From assembly GCA_015063645.1 (NCBI GenBank), contig SVTS01000012.1, positions 1 through 47,803 of the forward strand: a stretch of 47,803 nucleotides of DNA, given 5' to 3'. The notes beneath the pieces are model-generated. The model was not told where the DNA came from, did not search any database, and worked only from the letters and a program-made list of their open reading frames with translations. Below are positions 13,506 through 23,172 of this stretch, piece after piece; the stretch's first letter is position 1, and the number at the start of each line of letters is the position of its first letter. Both the position numbers and the translations under genes were made by a program. The DNA comes from Oscillospiraceae bacterium (lineage in GTDB: Bacteria; Bacillota; Clostridia; Oscillospirales; CAG-272).

Positions 13506-15404
13506 TCAAGTCCGTCCCTGATTGTTGATCATGTCCAAGACAAAATCCTTGATGGCCTGATTCACTGCATCCTTTTTTGCATCGGAAGAAGTGGTATCCG
13601 CCGGCTTTTCGTCGCTGAATCCGTCCTCCGGCTCCCATCCGGCGTAGGGATCATTGGGATCCACCACCGTTCCGGGCTTATCCGGGTTGTTCGGATCAAC
13701 CGGGGGCTGCGAGGGATCCACGACCGGTGCGTTGGGATCTTTCCAGTCGGGACCGCCGCTGACGATGAAGTCAATTTTTGTGTTGGCATGGACTACCGAC
13801 ACTGTGGGCTTGAGACTCTGGTCAATAACCGTACCTGCCGGCTTCTCATTGGCTTCATAGGTAACCGTACCTACACGGAGACCGGTCTGGATTATTTTGC
13901 GCAGTGCCTGCGATTCGGTCAGCCCGGTGAAATCGGGAACAACAATGGAACCAACGGCTGTACCCTGGCTGACATAGATCGTTACTTTATCGTTCAGCTT
14001 CAGCGTGGTGCCCGGTTCCGGCTCCATGGAGATGACCGTGCCTACAGCAAAGTTTTCGCTGTATACCTTTTTCGTGGAGACGATCAGATCCAGATCTTCC
14101 AGCAGCATTTCTGCTTCTCTGTAGTCATAGAGGAGTACATCCGGAACAACAACGGTCTCTGCGCCTTTGCTGATGATCAGCGTGACCGGACATTTCTGCT
14201 CACCGGCGACTACCTTGCGGCGATCACCGCCGGAGGGAGTCTGATCGATGATCATCCCCTCTTCATAGAGCGGGTCATTGCGGAATTCGGTCTGCAGGGT
14301 GTAGTATTCCGATTTGCTGAACCATTCTTCCAGTTCATCCGTGTAATATTTACCGGTGAACGTCTGGACGGTAATGGTTTCCGCCTTGGACGTGTCCTCG
14401 CTGAAGAACAGCATGTTCAGAATATAATAGCCGGTGATGCCGCATACGAGCAGGAACGCGAATGCCACACCCAGAATGATGGGGAGCATGGCGTGGCTGG
14501 CGCGGTGCGGTTTTTTCTTCTTTTCTTTCTTGCGCAGACTTTTCTGCACTTCCTTGAAGATTACATGGGGATTCTCTTTCAGCCGGGTGATATGCCGGAG
14601 CATCAGAGCGGCGCTCTGATAGCGCTCCTCGGGATCCTTCTCCATGGCTTTCTGGATAATCTGTTCCAGACCTACGGGAAGCCGCGGATTCAGCTTGCGG
14701 GGCGGAACGGCGTTGTCATTGACCTGCATCAGTGCCACAGATACGGGGCTGTCCGCATTGAAGGGCAGGCGTCCGCAGCTCATCTCATACATCAGTACGC
14801 CCAGCGAATACAGGTCGCTGCGGGAGTCGATGCGCATGCCGCTTGCCTGCTCGGGGCTGATATAATACACAGTGCCGATTGCCTTGTCCGTCATGGTAAC
14901 GGTTTCGGCGTTGGGCAGCTTGGCGATGCCGAAGTCCATCACCTTGATGCGGCCGTTTTTCAGCAGCATGATGTTGTGGGGCTTGATATCGCGGTGAACG
15001 ATTCCCTTGGTGTGGGCGTGATCCAGTGCGTTGAGAATCTGCTCCGAGTAGCTGATGATCTCTCTCAGGGAAAGAATTCCCTTGTGCGTCATGTAATTTT
15101 TGAGGGTGATGCCCTCCACGTATTCCATGACGATATATTTTACGTTATCCCGCACGGAGACATCGTAGATATTGACGATGTTGGGGTGCGAGAGCATGGC
15201 AACGGCTTTCGATTCATTGATAAAACGGCGCACGCTCTGTTCATCTGCGGCAATTTCATCCTTGAGCATTTTTACCGCGACAACGCGGCGCATGAGCAGG
15301 TCGATGGCCTTATATACCACCGCCATGCCGCCGATGCCGATTATTTTTTCGATTTTGTATCGGTTGTCAAAGACAAGACCGACGTATCTTTCAAATCCAT
15401 CCAT
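13506..15404 (-). CDS. prkC: PASTA-domain serine/threonine protein kinase
   Basis: This 632-residue membrane kinase senses muropeptides or cell-wall precursors and phosphorylates cytoplasmic targets; in B. subtilis it triggers spore germination. The kinase domain (about 10-270) has GIGGMAVVY, catalytic K45, HRD at 137-139, DFG at 157-159 and an activation loop with several Thr. A basic linker leads to one membrane helix (about 307-330), then an extracellular region of three PASTA repeats (about 345-555). A Pro/Asp-rich tail (DPNAPVVDPSQPPVDPNNPD) resembles wall-spanning linkers. It is second in the prpC-prkC-rsgA-thiN operon, with its opposing phosphatase immediately upstream. Confidence 0.95.
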   Translation of the reverse strand: MDGFERYVGLVFDNRYKIEKIIGIGGMAVVYKAIDLLMRRVVAVKMLKDEIAADEQSVRRFINESKAVAMLSHPNIVNIYDVSVRDNVKYIVMEYVEGITLKNYMTHKGILSLREIISYSEQILNALDHAHTKGIVHRDIKPHNIMLLKNGRIKVMDFGIAKLPNAETVTMTDKAIGTVYYISPEQASGMRIDSRSDLYSLGVLMYEMSCGRLPFNADSPVSVALMQVNDNAVPPRKLNPRLPVGLEQIIQKAMEKDPEERYQSAALMLRHITRLKENPHVIFKEVQKSLRKKEKKKKPHRASHAMLPIILGVAFAFLLVCGITGYYILNMLFFSEDTSKAETITVQTFTGKYYTDELEEWFSKSEYYTLQTEFRNDPLYEEGMIIDQTPSGGDRRKVVAGEQKCPVTLIISKGAETVVVPDVLLYDYREAEMLLEDLDLIVSTKKVYSENFAVGTVISMEPEPGTTLKLNDKVTIYVSQGTAVGSIVVPDFTGLTESQALRKIIQTGLRVGTVTYEANEKPAGTVIDQSLKPTVSVVHANTKIDFIVSGGPDWKDPNAPVVDPSQPPVDPNNPDKPGTVVDPNDPYAGWEPEDGFSDEKPADTTSSDAKKDAVNQAIKDFVLDMINNQGRT

Positions 15405-15435
15405 CCGTATTCCGGTTTCCTTTAGGTGCGGCGTT

Positions 15436-16200
15436 TCAGAGCTGGATGACTACAGCCGTGATGTTGTCCGATCCGCCGTATTTGTTGGCGCGCTGTACGA
15501 GGGTATCCGTTTTTGCGTTGATTTCTTCTCCGGAGGAGATAATTTCCGCCAGTTCCTCCTCGCCGATGTGATTGGTCAGACCGTCGGAGCAGAGAAGAAC
15601 GTATGCCGGTTCATCCCCGCTGTCCACTTCCGTGACGAATACATCTGCATCCACGCTGGATTCGGTACCCACCGCGCGGGTGATGATGTTGCGGTTCTGG
15701 GCGGAGCGTGCTTCCTCGGCACTGAGTCTGCCGATATCCACGAGGTACTGTACATAGGAGTGATCGTGGGTGATCTGTTCAATTTCTCCCGCGCGTACGA
15801 TATACATGCGGCTGTCGCCTACATTGGCGGTGTAGACCGTACTGCCGACTACCAGTACACACACGAGCGTTGTGCCCATGCCGCGCAGGGAAGCGTCCTC
15901 CTCCGAACGCTGGAAGACAGCCTTGTTGGAGGTGAACGCCGCACGGCGCAGTGCCCGGTGAATCTGGGAATCGGTGCATTCAATGGTGTGCTGTTCGGTG
16001 ATGTGGGATTCCACAAAGGAATCCATGCACGCGACAAAAGACTCCGTGGCGGTGGAGCTTGCCTCAAATCCGCCGCGGGCGCCGCCCATGCCGTCACAGA
16101 CAACAGCCAGAAGAATGCCGGGGGCGTATTCTTTTATTGAAAAATTGTCCTGATTGACGCTGCGCTTCATGCCAACGTCTGTTTTTCCGCTGTATTGCAT
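15436..16200 (-). CDS. prpC: PP2C-family serine/threonine phosphatase
   Basis: This 254-residue PPM/PP2C phosphatase dephosphorylates PrkC and its substrates. The metal-binding motifs are intact: RSVNQDNF near the N-terminus, VVCDGMGG (around 34-41), ANVGDSRMY, LLCSDGLTNH and GGSDNITAVVI at the C-terminus. The ATG at 16200 has an AAGGGGTGA site. It is the first gene after a sigma-A promoter overlapped by a perfect 19-base dyad, so expression of the phosphatase/kinase pair may be separately regulated from the rlmN gene upstream. The 31-base gap to prkC implies cotranscription. Confidence 0.95.
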   Translation of the reverse strand: MQYSGKTDVGMKRSVNQDNFSIKEYAPGILLAVVCDGMGGARGGFEASSTATESFVACMDSFVESHITEQHTIECTDSQIHRALRRAAFTSNKAVFQRSEEDASLRGMGTTLVCVLVVGSTVYTANVGDSRMYIVRAGEIEQITHDHSYVQYLVDIGRLSAEEARSAQNRNIITRAVGTESSVDADVFVTEVDSGDEPAYVLLCSDGLTNHIGEEELAEIISSGEEINAKTDTLVQRANKYGGSDNITAVVIQL

Positions 16201-16229
16201 TGCTTATAGTCACCCCTTGGCTGCGTTAT

Positions 16230-16248
16230 ATATGGTATTGTACCATAT
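16230..16248 (-). promoter_or_regulatory. Perfect dyad over the -10 of the prpC-prkC promoter (operator candidate)
   Basis: ATATGGTA (16230-16237), TTG, TACCATAT (16241-16248) is a perfect 8-3-8 inverted repeat that covers the whole -10 box at 16242-16237. Repressors commonly bind such sites. No U-tract follows, so it is unlikely to be a terminator. The cognate regulator is unknown. Confidence 0.5.
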
Positions 16249-16265
16249 TCTGCACCATAAGTAAA
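16237..16265 (-). promoter_or_regulatory. Sigma-A promoter of prpC-prkC-rsgA-thiN
   Basis: On the minus strand, TTTACT (16265-16260) and TACAAT (16242-16237) are 17 bases apart, with the start codon 36 bases downstream of the -10. Confidence 0.75.
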
Positions 16266-16298
16266 GTGTGGTTTTGTTAAGAAACAGAATTGTAATAT

Positions 16299-17366
16299 TT
16301 AATTTACTTTTTCATCGGCTTTTTCCGTGTGTCTCAGCCGCAGCTGTCCGCAGGAGGCATCGATATCGCTGCCCAGCCGGCGGCGGATCGTTGCGTTTAC
16401 GCCCAGCCGGCAGAGTTCATCACGGAATGCTTCTGCATTCTTGCGTGCTACGGTGGAAAGTCCGGTCTCTGCCACTTCATTCAGCATGATCAGATTCACA
16501 TGACAGGTAGCGTGCATGCCTTCCTTCAGGAGTTTTGCCAGCGCACGAGCCTGCGGGAGTGAATCGTTTTTGCCGCCGATCAGCGTGTATTCAAAGGACA
16601 CGCGCCGACCGGTTGTTGCGAAGTAATCCCGGCATGCCGCCAGTAATTCTTTTATCGGATAGGCGTTGTTCACCGGCATCAGAGCACCGCGGGTCGCATC
16701 ATCCGAGGCGTGCAGGGAGATGGACAGGGTAATGGGCAGATTCTCCTCCGCCAGACGGCGGATTCCGGGAACAAGACCGCATGTGGAGAGGGAAATATGC
16801 CGCAGTCCGATGTTCAGTCCCTCCGGACAGCTGACGAGCCGCAGAAAACGAACGGAATTGTCATAATTGTCCAGCGGTTCGCCGATGCCCATCATAACGA
16901 CACCGCCGATGCGCTCGCCGGTGTCCCGCTGTGCGGCGAGCACCTGACCGAGAATTTCGGAGGCGGTCAGATCCCGCACTTTCCCGCGGAGGGTGGAGGC
17001 GCAGAATTTGCATCCCATGCGGCATCCCGCCTGGGAGGATACGCAGAGCGTATTGCCGTGCTCATAGCGCATGAATACGCTTTCCACGCATTCTCCGTCG
17101 ATCAGGGAGAAAAGGTACTTGATGGTTCCGTCTTTCTTCGATACGTATTTTTCTGCGATCTTGGGCAGACGGTATTCAGCCGCTTCGGCGATCTTTGCGC
17201 GGAATGCGGCAGGGAGATTCGTCATCTCTTCGATGGCGGCGCCTTTCTGCATCCATCCGTACAGCTGAGCCGCACGGAAATCCTTCTCTCCGAGGGAACG
17301 CACGAATGCTTTCAACTCGTCGAGGGACATCGAGAGAATGTCGGGCTTGATTGTTTGCTCAGTCAT
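16299..17366 (-). CDS. rlmN: Dual-specificity 23S rRNA/tRNA adenine-C2 methyltransferase
   Basis: This 355-residue radical SAM enzyme methylates C2 of A2503 in 23S rRNA and A37 of some tRNAs. The iron-sulfur cysteines are C115, C119 and C122 (CRMGCKFC). GECVESVFMRYEHGNTLCVSSQ precedes the cluster, GIGEPLDNYDNSV follows it, and the C-terminal ASCGQL carries the second catalytic Cys. Its ATG overlaps the rsmB stop by 4 bases (ATGA), so it is coupled to the preceding gene. It ends the upstream half of the cluster; a promoter for prpC begins in the 98-base gap that follows. Confidence 0.95.
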   Translation of the reverse strand: MTEQTIKPDILSMSLDELKAFVRSLGEKDFRAAQLYGWMQKGAAIEEMTNLPAAFRAKIAEAAEYRLPKIAEKYVSKKDGTIKYLFSLIDGECVESVFMRYEHGNTLCVSSQAGCRMGCKFCASTLRGKVRDLTASEILGQVLAAQRDTGERIGGVVMMGIGEPLDNYDNSVRFLRLVSCPEGLNIGLRHISLSTCGLVPGIRRLAEENLPITLSISLHASDDATRGALMPVNNAYPIKELLAACRDYFATTGRRVSFEYTLIGGKNDSLPQARALAKLLKEGMHATCHVNLIMLNEVAETGLSTVARKNAEAFRDELCRLGVNATIRRRLGSDIDASCGQLRLRHTEKADEKVN

Positions 17367-18673
17367 GTCGTTTTCCTTATCATTTTTGCAATAAAGAATC
17401 CGTCACATCCGTCCAGATGGGGGAAGAATGTGCGCATGCCGTTCTCGGATACGCCGGCAGGACCCAGATCAAAATCCACGGGCGAAAAATCACCGTGATT
17501 TTCCAGAAAACGGCGGACAATGTGTTCGTTTTCATCCGGATTCAGCGTGCAGGTGGAGTATACAAGCACACCGCCGGGACGCACATACTGCGCCGCACCG
17601 CAGAGAATATCGTACTGGATCGCCGGAAGAGCGGCAACGCTTTCCAGCGATTTGTAGCGGATATCCGGTTTCTTGCGGATAACACCCAGTCCGGAGCAGG
17701 GAGCGTCGCACAGTACCCGATCCGCTTTGCCGATCAGCGCAGGATCCGGTTCTCTGGCATCCCGCGCCGCCGTTTCCAGAATCGTGATGCCCAGTGATCC
17801 GGCTGTGCGGCGGATCAGGGACAGCTTGTTCTCGTGCAGATCAAAGGATATCAGCCGTCCGCTGTTGTTCATGTCCAGCGCGGTGGAAATACTCTTGCCG
17901 CCGGGTGCGGCACAGGTGTCGATCACCGTTTCACCGGGATGTGCGTCCAATGCCCGGACGCAGAGTCTGGATGCGGGATCCTGTACAAAATACAGCCCCT
18001 CTGCAATACCGTCCGATACGCCTGCCGCACCGTCTATTTCAATCATATCGGGAGAAAGCGTACATACCCGTGCGCCGTCAGCGGCGTGACGGGTCAGAAT
18101 TTCCTCGGCAGTTGTACGGAGCGGATTGGGACGCAGCGTTACCGGCGGACTCTGATTGGCACTGGACAGCAGTGCTTTTGCCGTCTCCTCACCGTAGCGT
18201 TCCACAAAGAATGCACAGAGCTCCTTCGGCGCGGAATATTCGATCTCCATGCGGGAGAGCAACTCTCCCTCCGGCAGTGCATACCGGCATCCTCCGCGCT
18301 GATAGGTGCGCAGAAGCGCATTGACAAAGCCGCGGCTGCGGGCGGGCGCGGTGTTCACCGATTCAGATACAGCCGCATGAGGCGGAATCCGATCCATGAA
18401 CGTCAGCTGATACAGCCCGAGACGGAGTGCACAGCGTGTTTCCCGGTCGATCTGTTCCGCCGGACGGGCGGAGAGTGTACCTATAATATAATCCAGCGTA
18501 ATGGCACGCTCGATAACACCGTAAACCAGTGCCGTATACAGTCCCCTGTCCGCATCGCTCAATGCGGATGCGTTCAGGGAGGCGTTTACTTCCAGATTGG
18601 CAAAGCGTCCGTTTTTCTCCCAGGAGAGCAGGGACGCGGCGGCGGCGGCACGGGGATTGGTTTCGTTTTTCAT
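17363..18673 (-). CDS. rsmB: 16S rRNA m5C967 methyltransferase
   Basis: This 436-residue enzyme has an N-terminal NusB-like helical RNA-binding domain (about 1-140) and a C-terminal class I methyltransferase. Key motifs are DTCAAPGGKS (SAM binding), LCDAPCSGLGVIRKKPDIRY (first catalytic Cys region) and LVYSTCTLNPDENE (nucleophilic Cys). It overlaps fmt upstream and rlmN downstream by 4 bases each, so the three are translationally linked. This fmt-rsmB-rlmN order is conserved in Firmicutes. Confidence 0.95.
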   Translation of the reverse strand: MKNETNPRAAAAASLLSWEKNGRFANLEVNASLNASALSDADRGLYTALVYGVIERAITLDYIIGTLSARPAEQIDRETRCALRLGLYQLTFMDRIPPHAAVSESVNTAPARSRGFVNALLRTYQRGGCRYALPEGELLSRMEIEYSAPKELCAFFVERYGEETAKALLSSANQSPPVTLRPNPLRTTAEEILTRHAADGARVCTLSPDMIEIDGAAGVSDGIAEGLYFVQDPASRLCVRALDAHPGETVIDTCAAPGGKSISTALDMNNSGRLISFDLHENKLSLIRRTAGSLGITILETAARDAREPDPALIGKADRVLCDAPCSGLGVIRKKPDIRYKSLESVAALPAIQYDILCGAAQYVRPGGVLVYSTCTLNPDENEHIVRRFLENHGDFSPVDFDLGPAGVSENGMRTFFPHLDGCDGFFIAKMIRKTT

Positions 18674-19614
18674 AATGCAGGTTCAGTGAGAATATCGCCC
18701 ACCGCGATGGCGCGTCCGTTGATGAAGTCAGCGGCGCGCATGCGCTTTTTGCCTTCGGGCTGGACTTCCGTCACGCAGATCACACCGTCACCGCAGGCAA
18801 TGCGGATGCCTTTTTTGTCCATGGCGATTACCGTACCGGGTGCGGCGGAGGAAGTCTCCTCCGTCCGGATTGCGGCGGCGATTTTCAGCTTCCGTCCGTC
18901 GGGCATCATGGTGATGGCAAGGGGAACGGGGGAAAGACCGCGGATGCGGTTATGCACCTCTGCCGCGGATGCGGCAAAATGCAGAATGCAGTCGGGATTT
19001 TCGATCTTGGCGGCGTAGGTGGCGAGAGAATCGTTTTGTACCTCGCGGACAACGGTGCCGCCGCGGATATCGGCAAGCACCTGCGTGATTGCCTGACAGC
19101 CGTCTTTTGCCAGCTGATCGTGCAGCATGCCGTAATCCATTTCCTCCGGGATCGGTGTCTCAACCTTTCCGATCACATTTCCCGTGTCAATGCCTTCCGC
19201 CATGTACTGGACTGTCACGCCGCTGAGTGTGTCACCTGCCATGATGGCGCGCTGGATCGGCGCGGCGCCGCGCCAGCGGGGAAGAATCGACGCATGGATG
19301 TTGATGCACCCGTGCTTCGGGTAATCAAGGATATAATTCGGCAGGATTCTGCCGTAGGCAACGACGATGATCAGCTCCGGATCCAGCTGTGCAAGTGTCC
19401 CGGCAAAGGAGCCGTCCTTCAGTTTTTCCGGCTGATAAACGGGGATCCCGTGAGCAAGGGCATATTCCTTGACGGGCGGCGGTGCCATCGTTTTCTTGCG
19501 TCCAAACGGCTTGTCCGGCTGGGTGACGGCGGCGATGATATTCTCACCGGATGTGATCAGATGCTCCAGAATGGAACGCGCAAAATCCGGCGTTCCCATA
19601 AATACAATTCTCAT
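18670..19614 (-). CDS. fmt: Methionyl-tRNA formyltransferase
   Basis: This 314-residue enzyme formylates initiator Met-tRNA using 10-formyl-tetrahydrofolate. It opens MRIVFMGTPDFA, has the catalytic segment CINIHASILPRWRGAAPI (Asn-His in the active site) and GVTVQYMAEGIDTGNVI with the catalytic Asp, and ends in the small OB-like C-terminal domain. A GAGAGG site precedes the ATG. It lies directly after def, the gene for the enzyme that removes the formyl group, the usual pairing. Confidence 0.96.
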   Translation of the reverse strand: MRIVFMGTPDFARSILEHLITSGENIIAAVTQPDKPFGRKKTMAPPPVKEYALAHGIPVYQPEKLKDGSFAGTLAQLDPELIIVVAYGRILPNYILDYPKHGCINIHASILPRWRGAAPIQRAIMAGDTLSGVTVQYMAEGIDTGNVIGKVETPIPEEMDYGMLHDQLAKDGCQAITQVLADIRGGTVVREVQNDSLATYAAKIENPDCILHFAASAAEVHNRIRGLSPVPLAITMMPDGRKLKIAAAIRTEETSSAAPGTVIAMDKKGIRIACGDGVICVTEVQPEGKKRMRAADFINGRAIAVGDILTEPAL

Positions 19615-19641
19615 ACAGTACCTCTCAAGTCAGGGTGATAC

Positions 19642-20121
19642 TCAGCCGGTAACCTCTTCGATCTCCTCCGGGGTCAGCATGTGGATCGCTTTATCCTTGA
19701 AGAGAATGCCGTCCAGATGGTCGATTTCATGGCAGAATGCCCGGGCTTTCAGCCCTTCGCCCGATACGGTGTAAATCTCACCCAGCCGGTTCATGGCGCG
19801 CACGGTCACGCGCATGGGACGGTCGGTGATGCCCCACTGCTCCGGCAGGGACAGGCAGCCTTCCATTTCGTTCTGCTGTCCTTCCCGTTCAATGATTTCG
19901 GGATTGATGAATTCAAATACCTCGCCGTCTTCCACTTCCACCACGGCGATGCGGCGGAGCACACCTACCTGCGGTGCGGCAAGACCGCATCCGTCCGCTT
20001 TGCGCATCGTCTGGATCATATCGTCCAGCAGACGGAGCGTGCGGGGGGTGATCTCCTCCACGGGACGGCAGGTTTTACGGAGAGCGGGATCTCCTTCTTT
20101 TACAATATTCAAAATAGCCAT
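19642..20121 (-). CDS. def: Peptide deformylase
   Basis: This 159-residue metalloenzyme removes the N-formyl group from nascent proteins. The three family motifs are intact: GCGLAAPQVG (motif 1), EGCLSLP (motif 2, metal-ligand Cys) and HEIDHLDG (motif 3, two metal-ligand His and catalytic Glu). An AAAGG site precedes the start. It lies between priA and fmt, the conserved order. Confidence 0.96.
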   Translation of the reverse strand: MAILNIVKEGDPALRKTCRPVEEITPRTLRLLDDMIQTMRKADGCGLAAPQVGVLRRIAVVEVEDGEVFEFINPEIIEREGQQNEMEGCLSLPEQWGITDRPMRVTVRAMNRLGEIYTVSGEGLKARAFCHEIDHLDGILFKDKAIHMLTPEEIEEVTG

Positions 20122-20158
20122 AATTATGCAGCCTTTCGTGTGTTTATGTGAAAATATC

Positions 20159-22681
20159 TCAGAGTGTGCTGGGATTCAGATCCGCGGAAACGGTCAGCGA
20201 GCGGCTGACATTCCGTCCGAATTCCGTGAGCAGATCGGCGAGAAATGCCCGGGAAGCGCGGTTCAGCCGGCATTTGATCACAATGCGGTTGCGGTAAATG
20301 CCCTGCACTTTGTATACCGGTGCCTCAAAGGGACCGTAAATAATTACTTTCAGATCTTTGTATTTGTCCTCGAGCGCGGATTTCAGCCATTGCTGCAGTC
20401 TGACAGATGCGGATGCCAGCAGGGACTCGTTGCGGGTGGACAGAGTGATCACCGCGATGTCACAGAATGGCGGGAAGACCAGCTGTTTGCGGATGCGGAT
20501 CTCACGGCGGTAGAATTCCTTGTAGTCCTGCCGCGCCGCCAGCGCGATGATGTCACTTGTGGGATTGAATGTCTGAATTATGGCGGTGCCCGGCTTGTCC
20601 CCTCTGCCGGCACGGCCGATCACCTGCGTCAGCATGGCGAAAGTGCGCTCGGACGCGCGGAAATCGTCCATGTACAGGGATGCATCTGCATTTACAACAC
20701 CGACCAGCGTCACAGCCGGGAAATCATGTCCCTTTGTGACCATCTGCGTGCCGAGGAGCACATCGGCTTCTCCTGCGCGGAACTGGGACAGCAGCTCTTC
20801 ATGGGAGAATTTCGACTGAGTCGTATCCATATCCATGCGGATCACCCGCGGCGCGGGTTCAAGCCGTGATAACTCTTCCTCCATCAGCTGTGTGCCGTAG
20901 CCGCGGAAATGGAAGTGTTCGCTCTGACATTCGGGGCATTTTGATGGGACCTGTGTCCGGAAGCCGCAGTAATGACAGCTGAGTATGCCGTCTTCCGCGC
21001 GGCTTCGCTGGTAATCTCCCATGGACGGGTTGACTTTCGGTGCCTTGAACACGTGATATGTCAGGGATACGGAGCAGTTGGGGCAGCTGACAGGCTGACC
21101 GCAGCTGCGGCAGAGCATAACGCTGTTGTAGCCGCGTCGGTTCAGAAATACGATGGACTGTCTGCCTGCGGCAGTGTTTTCTGTCAGATGCTGTTTCAGC
21201 AGTGATCCCATGGGCGAGAGAACGCCGCCGCCCGGCTCACCGCGCATATCGGTGACGATCACCTGCGGCAGTTCCGCTGTACCGTAGCGGCTGTTTAGTT
21301 CCACCAGCGTGTAATGACCGCTCAGCGCCTTGTAATAGCTGTTCAGAGACGGCGTAGCGGATGCGAGCAGCATCAGTGCGTTGTGCCGTCCTGCCCGGAA
21401 CCGGGCAATATCGTGGGCGGAATATTTGGGATCCGCATCGGATTTGTACGTGTGTTCCTGTTCTTCGTCAATAACGATCATGCCCACATTTTCAAGCGGG
21501 GCAAATACGGCGGAGCGGGTGCCGATCACAATATGGGCATCCCCCGCACGGATACGGCGCCATGCGTCGTACCGCTCGCCGGCAGAGAGGGAGGAGTGAA
21601 TCACTGCCACATCCTCGCCGTACCGGGCGAGGAAGATGCCGACCATCTGCGGCGTCAGTGCAATTTCCGGCACCAGAACGATCACGCCCCGGCCGTCCTG
21701 GCGCACACGGTCGATCATGGCGAGAATAACGCGGGTTTTTCCGCTGCCGGTGACTCCGTGGAGCAGAGCGGCTTTTGCTTCGCCTGTTTCGTATAATCCC
21801 CGCAGGGTATCCAGCGCACCGGCCTGCTCTGCGGACAGCGGACTTTCGCCCACATCGGGCGGCATGACTTTTTCCGCGAACGGATTCCGGTAATCGTCCT
21901 CCCAGCGTTCAGTGATCAGACCTTTCTTTATTAAAGACGAAATCGGAGCGGAAGATGTTCCCGTGACGGCGGAAAGATCTGCATCCAGTGTTTCGCCCAG
22001 CCGTCCCAGGTGGCGCAGGATTTCCGCCTGTGCCTGAGAACGCTGTTTTTTGATCGCGGTTTCAAGGGACTCCGGCGCCTGCAGTTCTGCCGAGAGGGAA
22101 AGATACCGCCGGCGGCGCACATTGCGGCTTTCGCTGACTTCCGTTTCCCGTTTGATAAATCCGGCGCGGAGCAGCGCTGCACATAATTCGGCAGCTTCCG
22201 TACCGAACTCCGCACGCAGGCGGGATGCGGATGCGCGTTCCCGCGCACGGATGAAGGAATAGATCAGCGTAGTCCGCTCTCCCAGTTTTGCCAGCTTGTC
22301 CGGATCCTCCGCTTCGGGAACGGCGCGGTAGTATTCCACTGTACGGGCAATGGCGGCGGCAGGTACTATGGCGCGTACCGCATCGCCGATAGAGCAGAGC
22401 GTGTAATCCTTCATGAAGGAGCACAGCGCCAGCATTTCCTCGCTGAGGCGCATACCGTCTCCGAGGAGTGCGAGAACAGGTTTAGTGTTGTCCGTGGGGG
22501 ATGTGTCCCTCAGCGCGGAGATCAGAGCCGGAACACGGCGATTGGCGGCACCGTACGGGACGCCTGCCAGCATACCTACGGCGATTTCCGCACGCAGCTC
22601 CGGCGGTACATAATAGGTATATGCCCGGTCCGCATGGAACGGCGCATCCAGAATATGCACTTCGGCAAACAGCTCGCTCAT
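20159..22681 (-). CDS. priA: Primosomal protein N', replication-restart helicase
   Basis: This 840-residue superfamily 2 helicase recognises stalled forks and reloads the replicative helicase. It has an N-terminal DNA 3'-end-binding domain (AYTYYVPPEL), Walker A GVTGSGKT, the DEEQEHTYKSD helicase motif II and ASATPSLNSYY (motif III). A zinc-binding insertion of repeated Cys pairs (CRSCGQPVSCPNC, then CHYCGF and CPEC) precedes the helicase C-lobe (GTQMVTKGHDFPAVTLVGV, then QVIGRAGRGDKPG). The ATG at 22681 matches the usual family start; an in-frame extension to 22768 is not family-like. In B. subtilis coaBC separates rpoZ and priA; here it is missing. Confidence 0.95.
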   Translation of the reverse strand: MSELFAEVHILDAPFHADRAYTYYVPPELRAEIAVGMLAGVPYGAANRRVPALISALRDTSPTDNTKPVLALLGDGMRLSEEMLALCSFMKDYTLCSIGDAVRAIVPAAAIARTVEYYRAVPEAEDPDKLAKLGERTTLIYSFIRARERASASRLRAEFGTEAAELCAALLRAGFIKRETEVSESRNVRRRRYLSLSAELQAPESLETAIKKQRSQAQAEILRHLGRLGETLDADLSAVTGTSSAPISSLIKKGLITERWEDDYRNPFAEKVMPPDVGESPLSAEQAGALDTLRGLYETGEAKAALLHGVTGSGKTRVILAMIDRVRQDGRGVIVLVPEIALTPQMVGIFLARYGEDVAVIHSSLSAGERYDAWRRIRAGDAHIVIGTRSAVFAPLENVGMIVIDEEQEHTYKSDADPKYSAHDIARFRAGRHNALMLLASATPSLNSYYKALSGHYTLVELNSRYGTAELPQVIVTDMRGEPGGGVLSPMGSLLKQHLTENTAAGRQSIVFLNRRGYNSVMLCRSCGQPVSCPNCSVSLTYHVFKAPKVNPSMGDYQRSRAEDGILSCHYCGFRTQVPSKCPECQSEHFHFRGYGTQLMEEELSRLEPAPRVIRMDMDTTQSKFSHEELLSQFRAGEADVLLGTQMVTKGHDFPAVTLVGVVNADASLYMDDFRASERTFAMLTQVIGRAGRGDKPGTAIIQTFNPTSDIIALAARQDYKEFYRREIRIRKQLVFPPFCDIAVITLSTRNESLLASASVRLQQWLKSALEDKYKDLKVIIYGPFEAPVYKVQGIYRNRIVIKCRLNRASRAFLADLLTEFGRNVSRSLTVSADLNPSTL

Positions 22682-22777
22682 GACTCCGATTCCCCTTTCT
22701 TCCGCATAATGATCCCTCTTCGGGCGTGGTATGAAAACAGCAATACCTGCCGGACTTGCGGCAGGCATGTGCGTGTC

Positions 22778-23131
22778 TTATGCTTCTGTTTCTGTTTCTG
22801 TTGCTTCGGCGGACTTTTCTTCGGTCTCCTCTGCCGCGGGAACGGCTTCTTCAGCTGCTTCCTCGGATGCGCTGCCTTCGGTGATTTCAAATTCACCCTC
22901 GTACAGACGGTTGATGGCGCTCTTAACAGCCTTCTCGTCGCGGTACTCCCGCTTGATCATGGAGATCAGGCTCTTGTCGGTCTCCTTGTTGGCGATCAGA
23001 CGCTCGGCATATTCGCGCTGCTTGACGTATTCATCAGTCAGAACGCGTGCGCATTTGGATGCCGCGATGACCAGAGTGTAGCGGTTGTACTGCCCGTTTT
23101 TGGACAGATCGTCAATAGAAGGAATAATCAT
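22778..23131 (-). CDS. rpoZ: RNA polymerase omega subunit
   Basis: This 117-residue protein begins MIIPSIDDLSKNGQYNRYTLVIAASKCAR, typical of Firmicute omega, which stabilises the beta' subunit of RNA polymerase. The core is about 80 residues; the last ~35 are a low-complexity acidic tail rich in Glu, Ala and Thr, longer than in most homologues. The ATG at 23131 was chosen over an upstream in-frame ATG because it matches the family start. It lies between gmk and priA, as expected. Confidence 0.92.
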   Translation of the reverse strand: MIIPSIDDLSKNGQYNRYTLVIAASKCARVLTDEYVKQREYAERLIANKETDKSLISMIKREYRDEKAVKSAINRLYEGEFEITEGSASEEAAEEAVPAAEETEEKSAEATETETEA

Positions 23132-23172
23132 AATATCTCTCTTTCTCCCCGGCAGGGGCACTCAAGGTTGGT

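Noticed and set aside
13479..15425. Plus-strand open frame opposite prkC
   Set aside because: Shadow of the kinase gene; no start signal or family resemblance.
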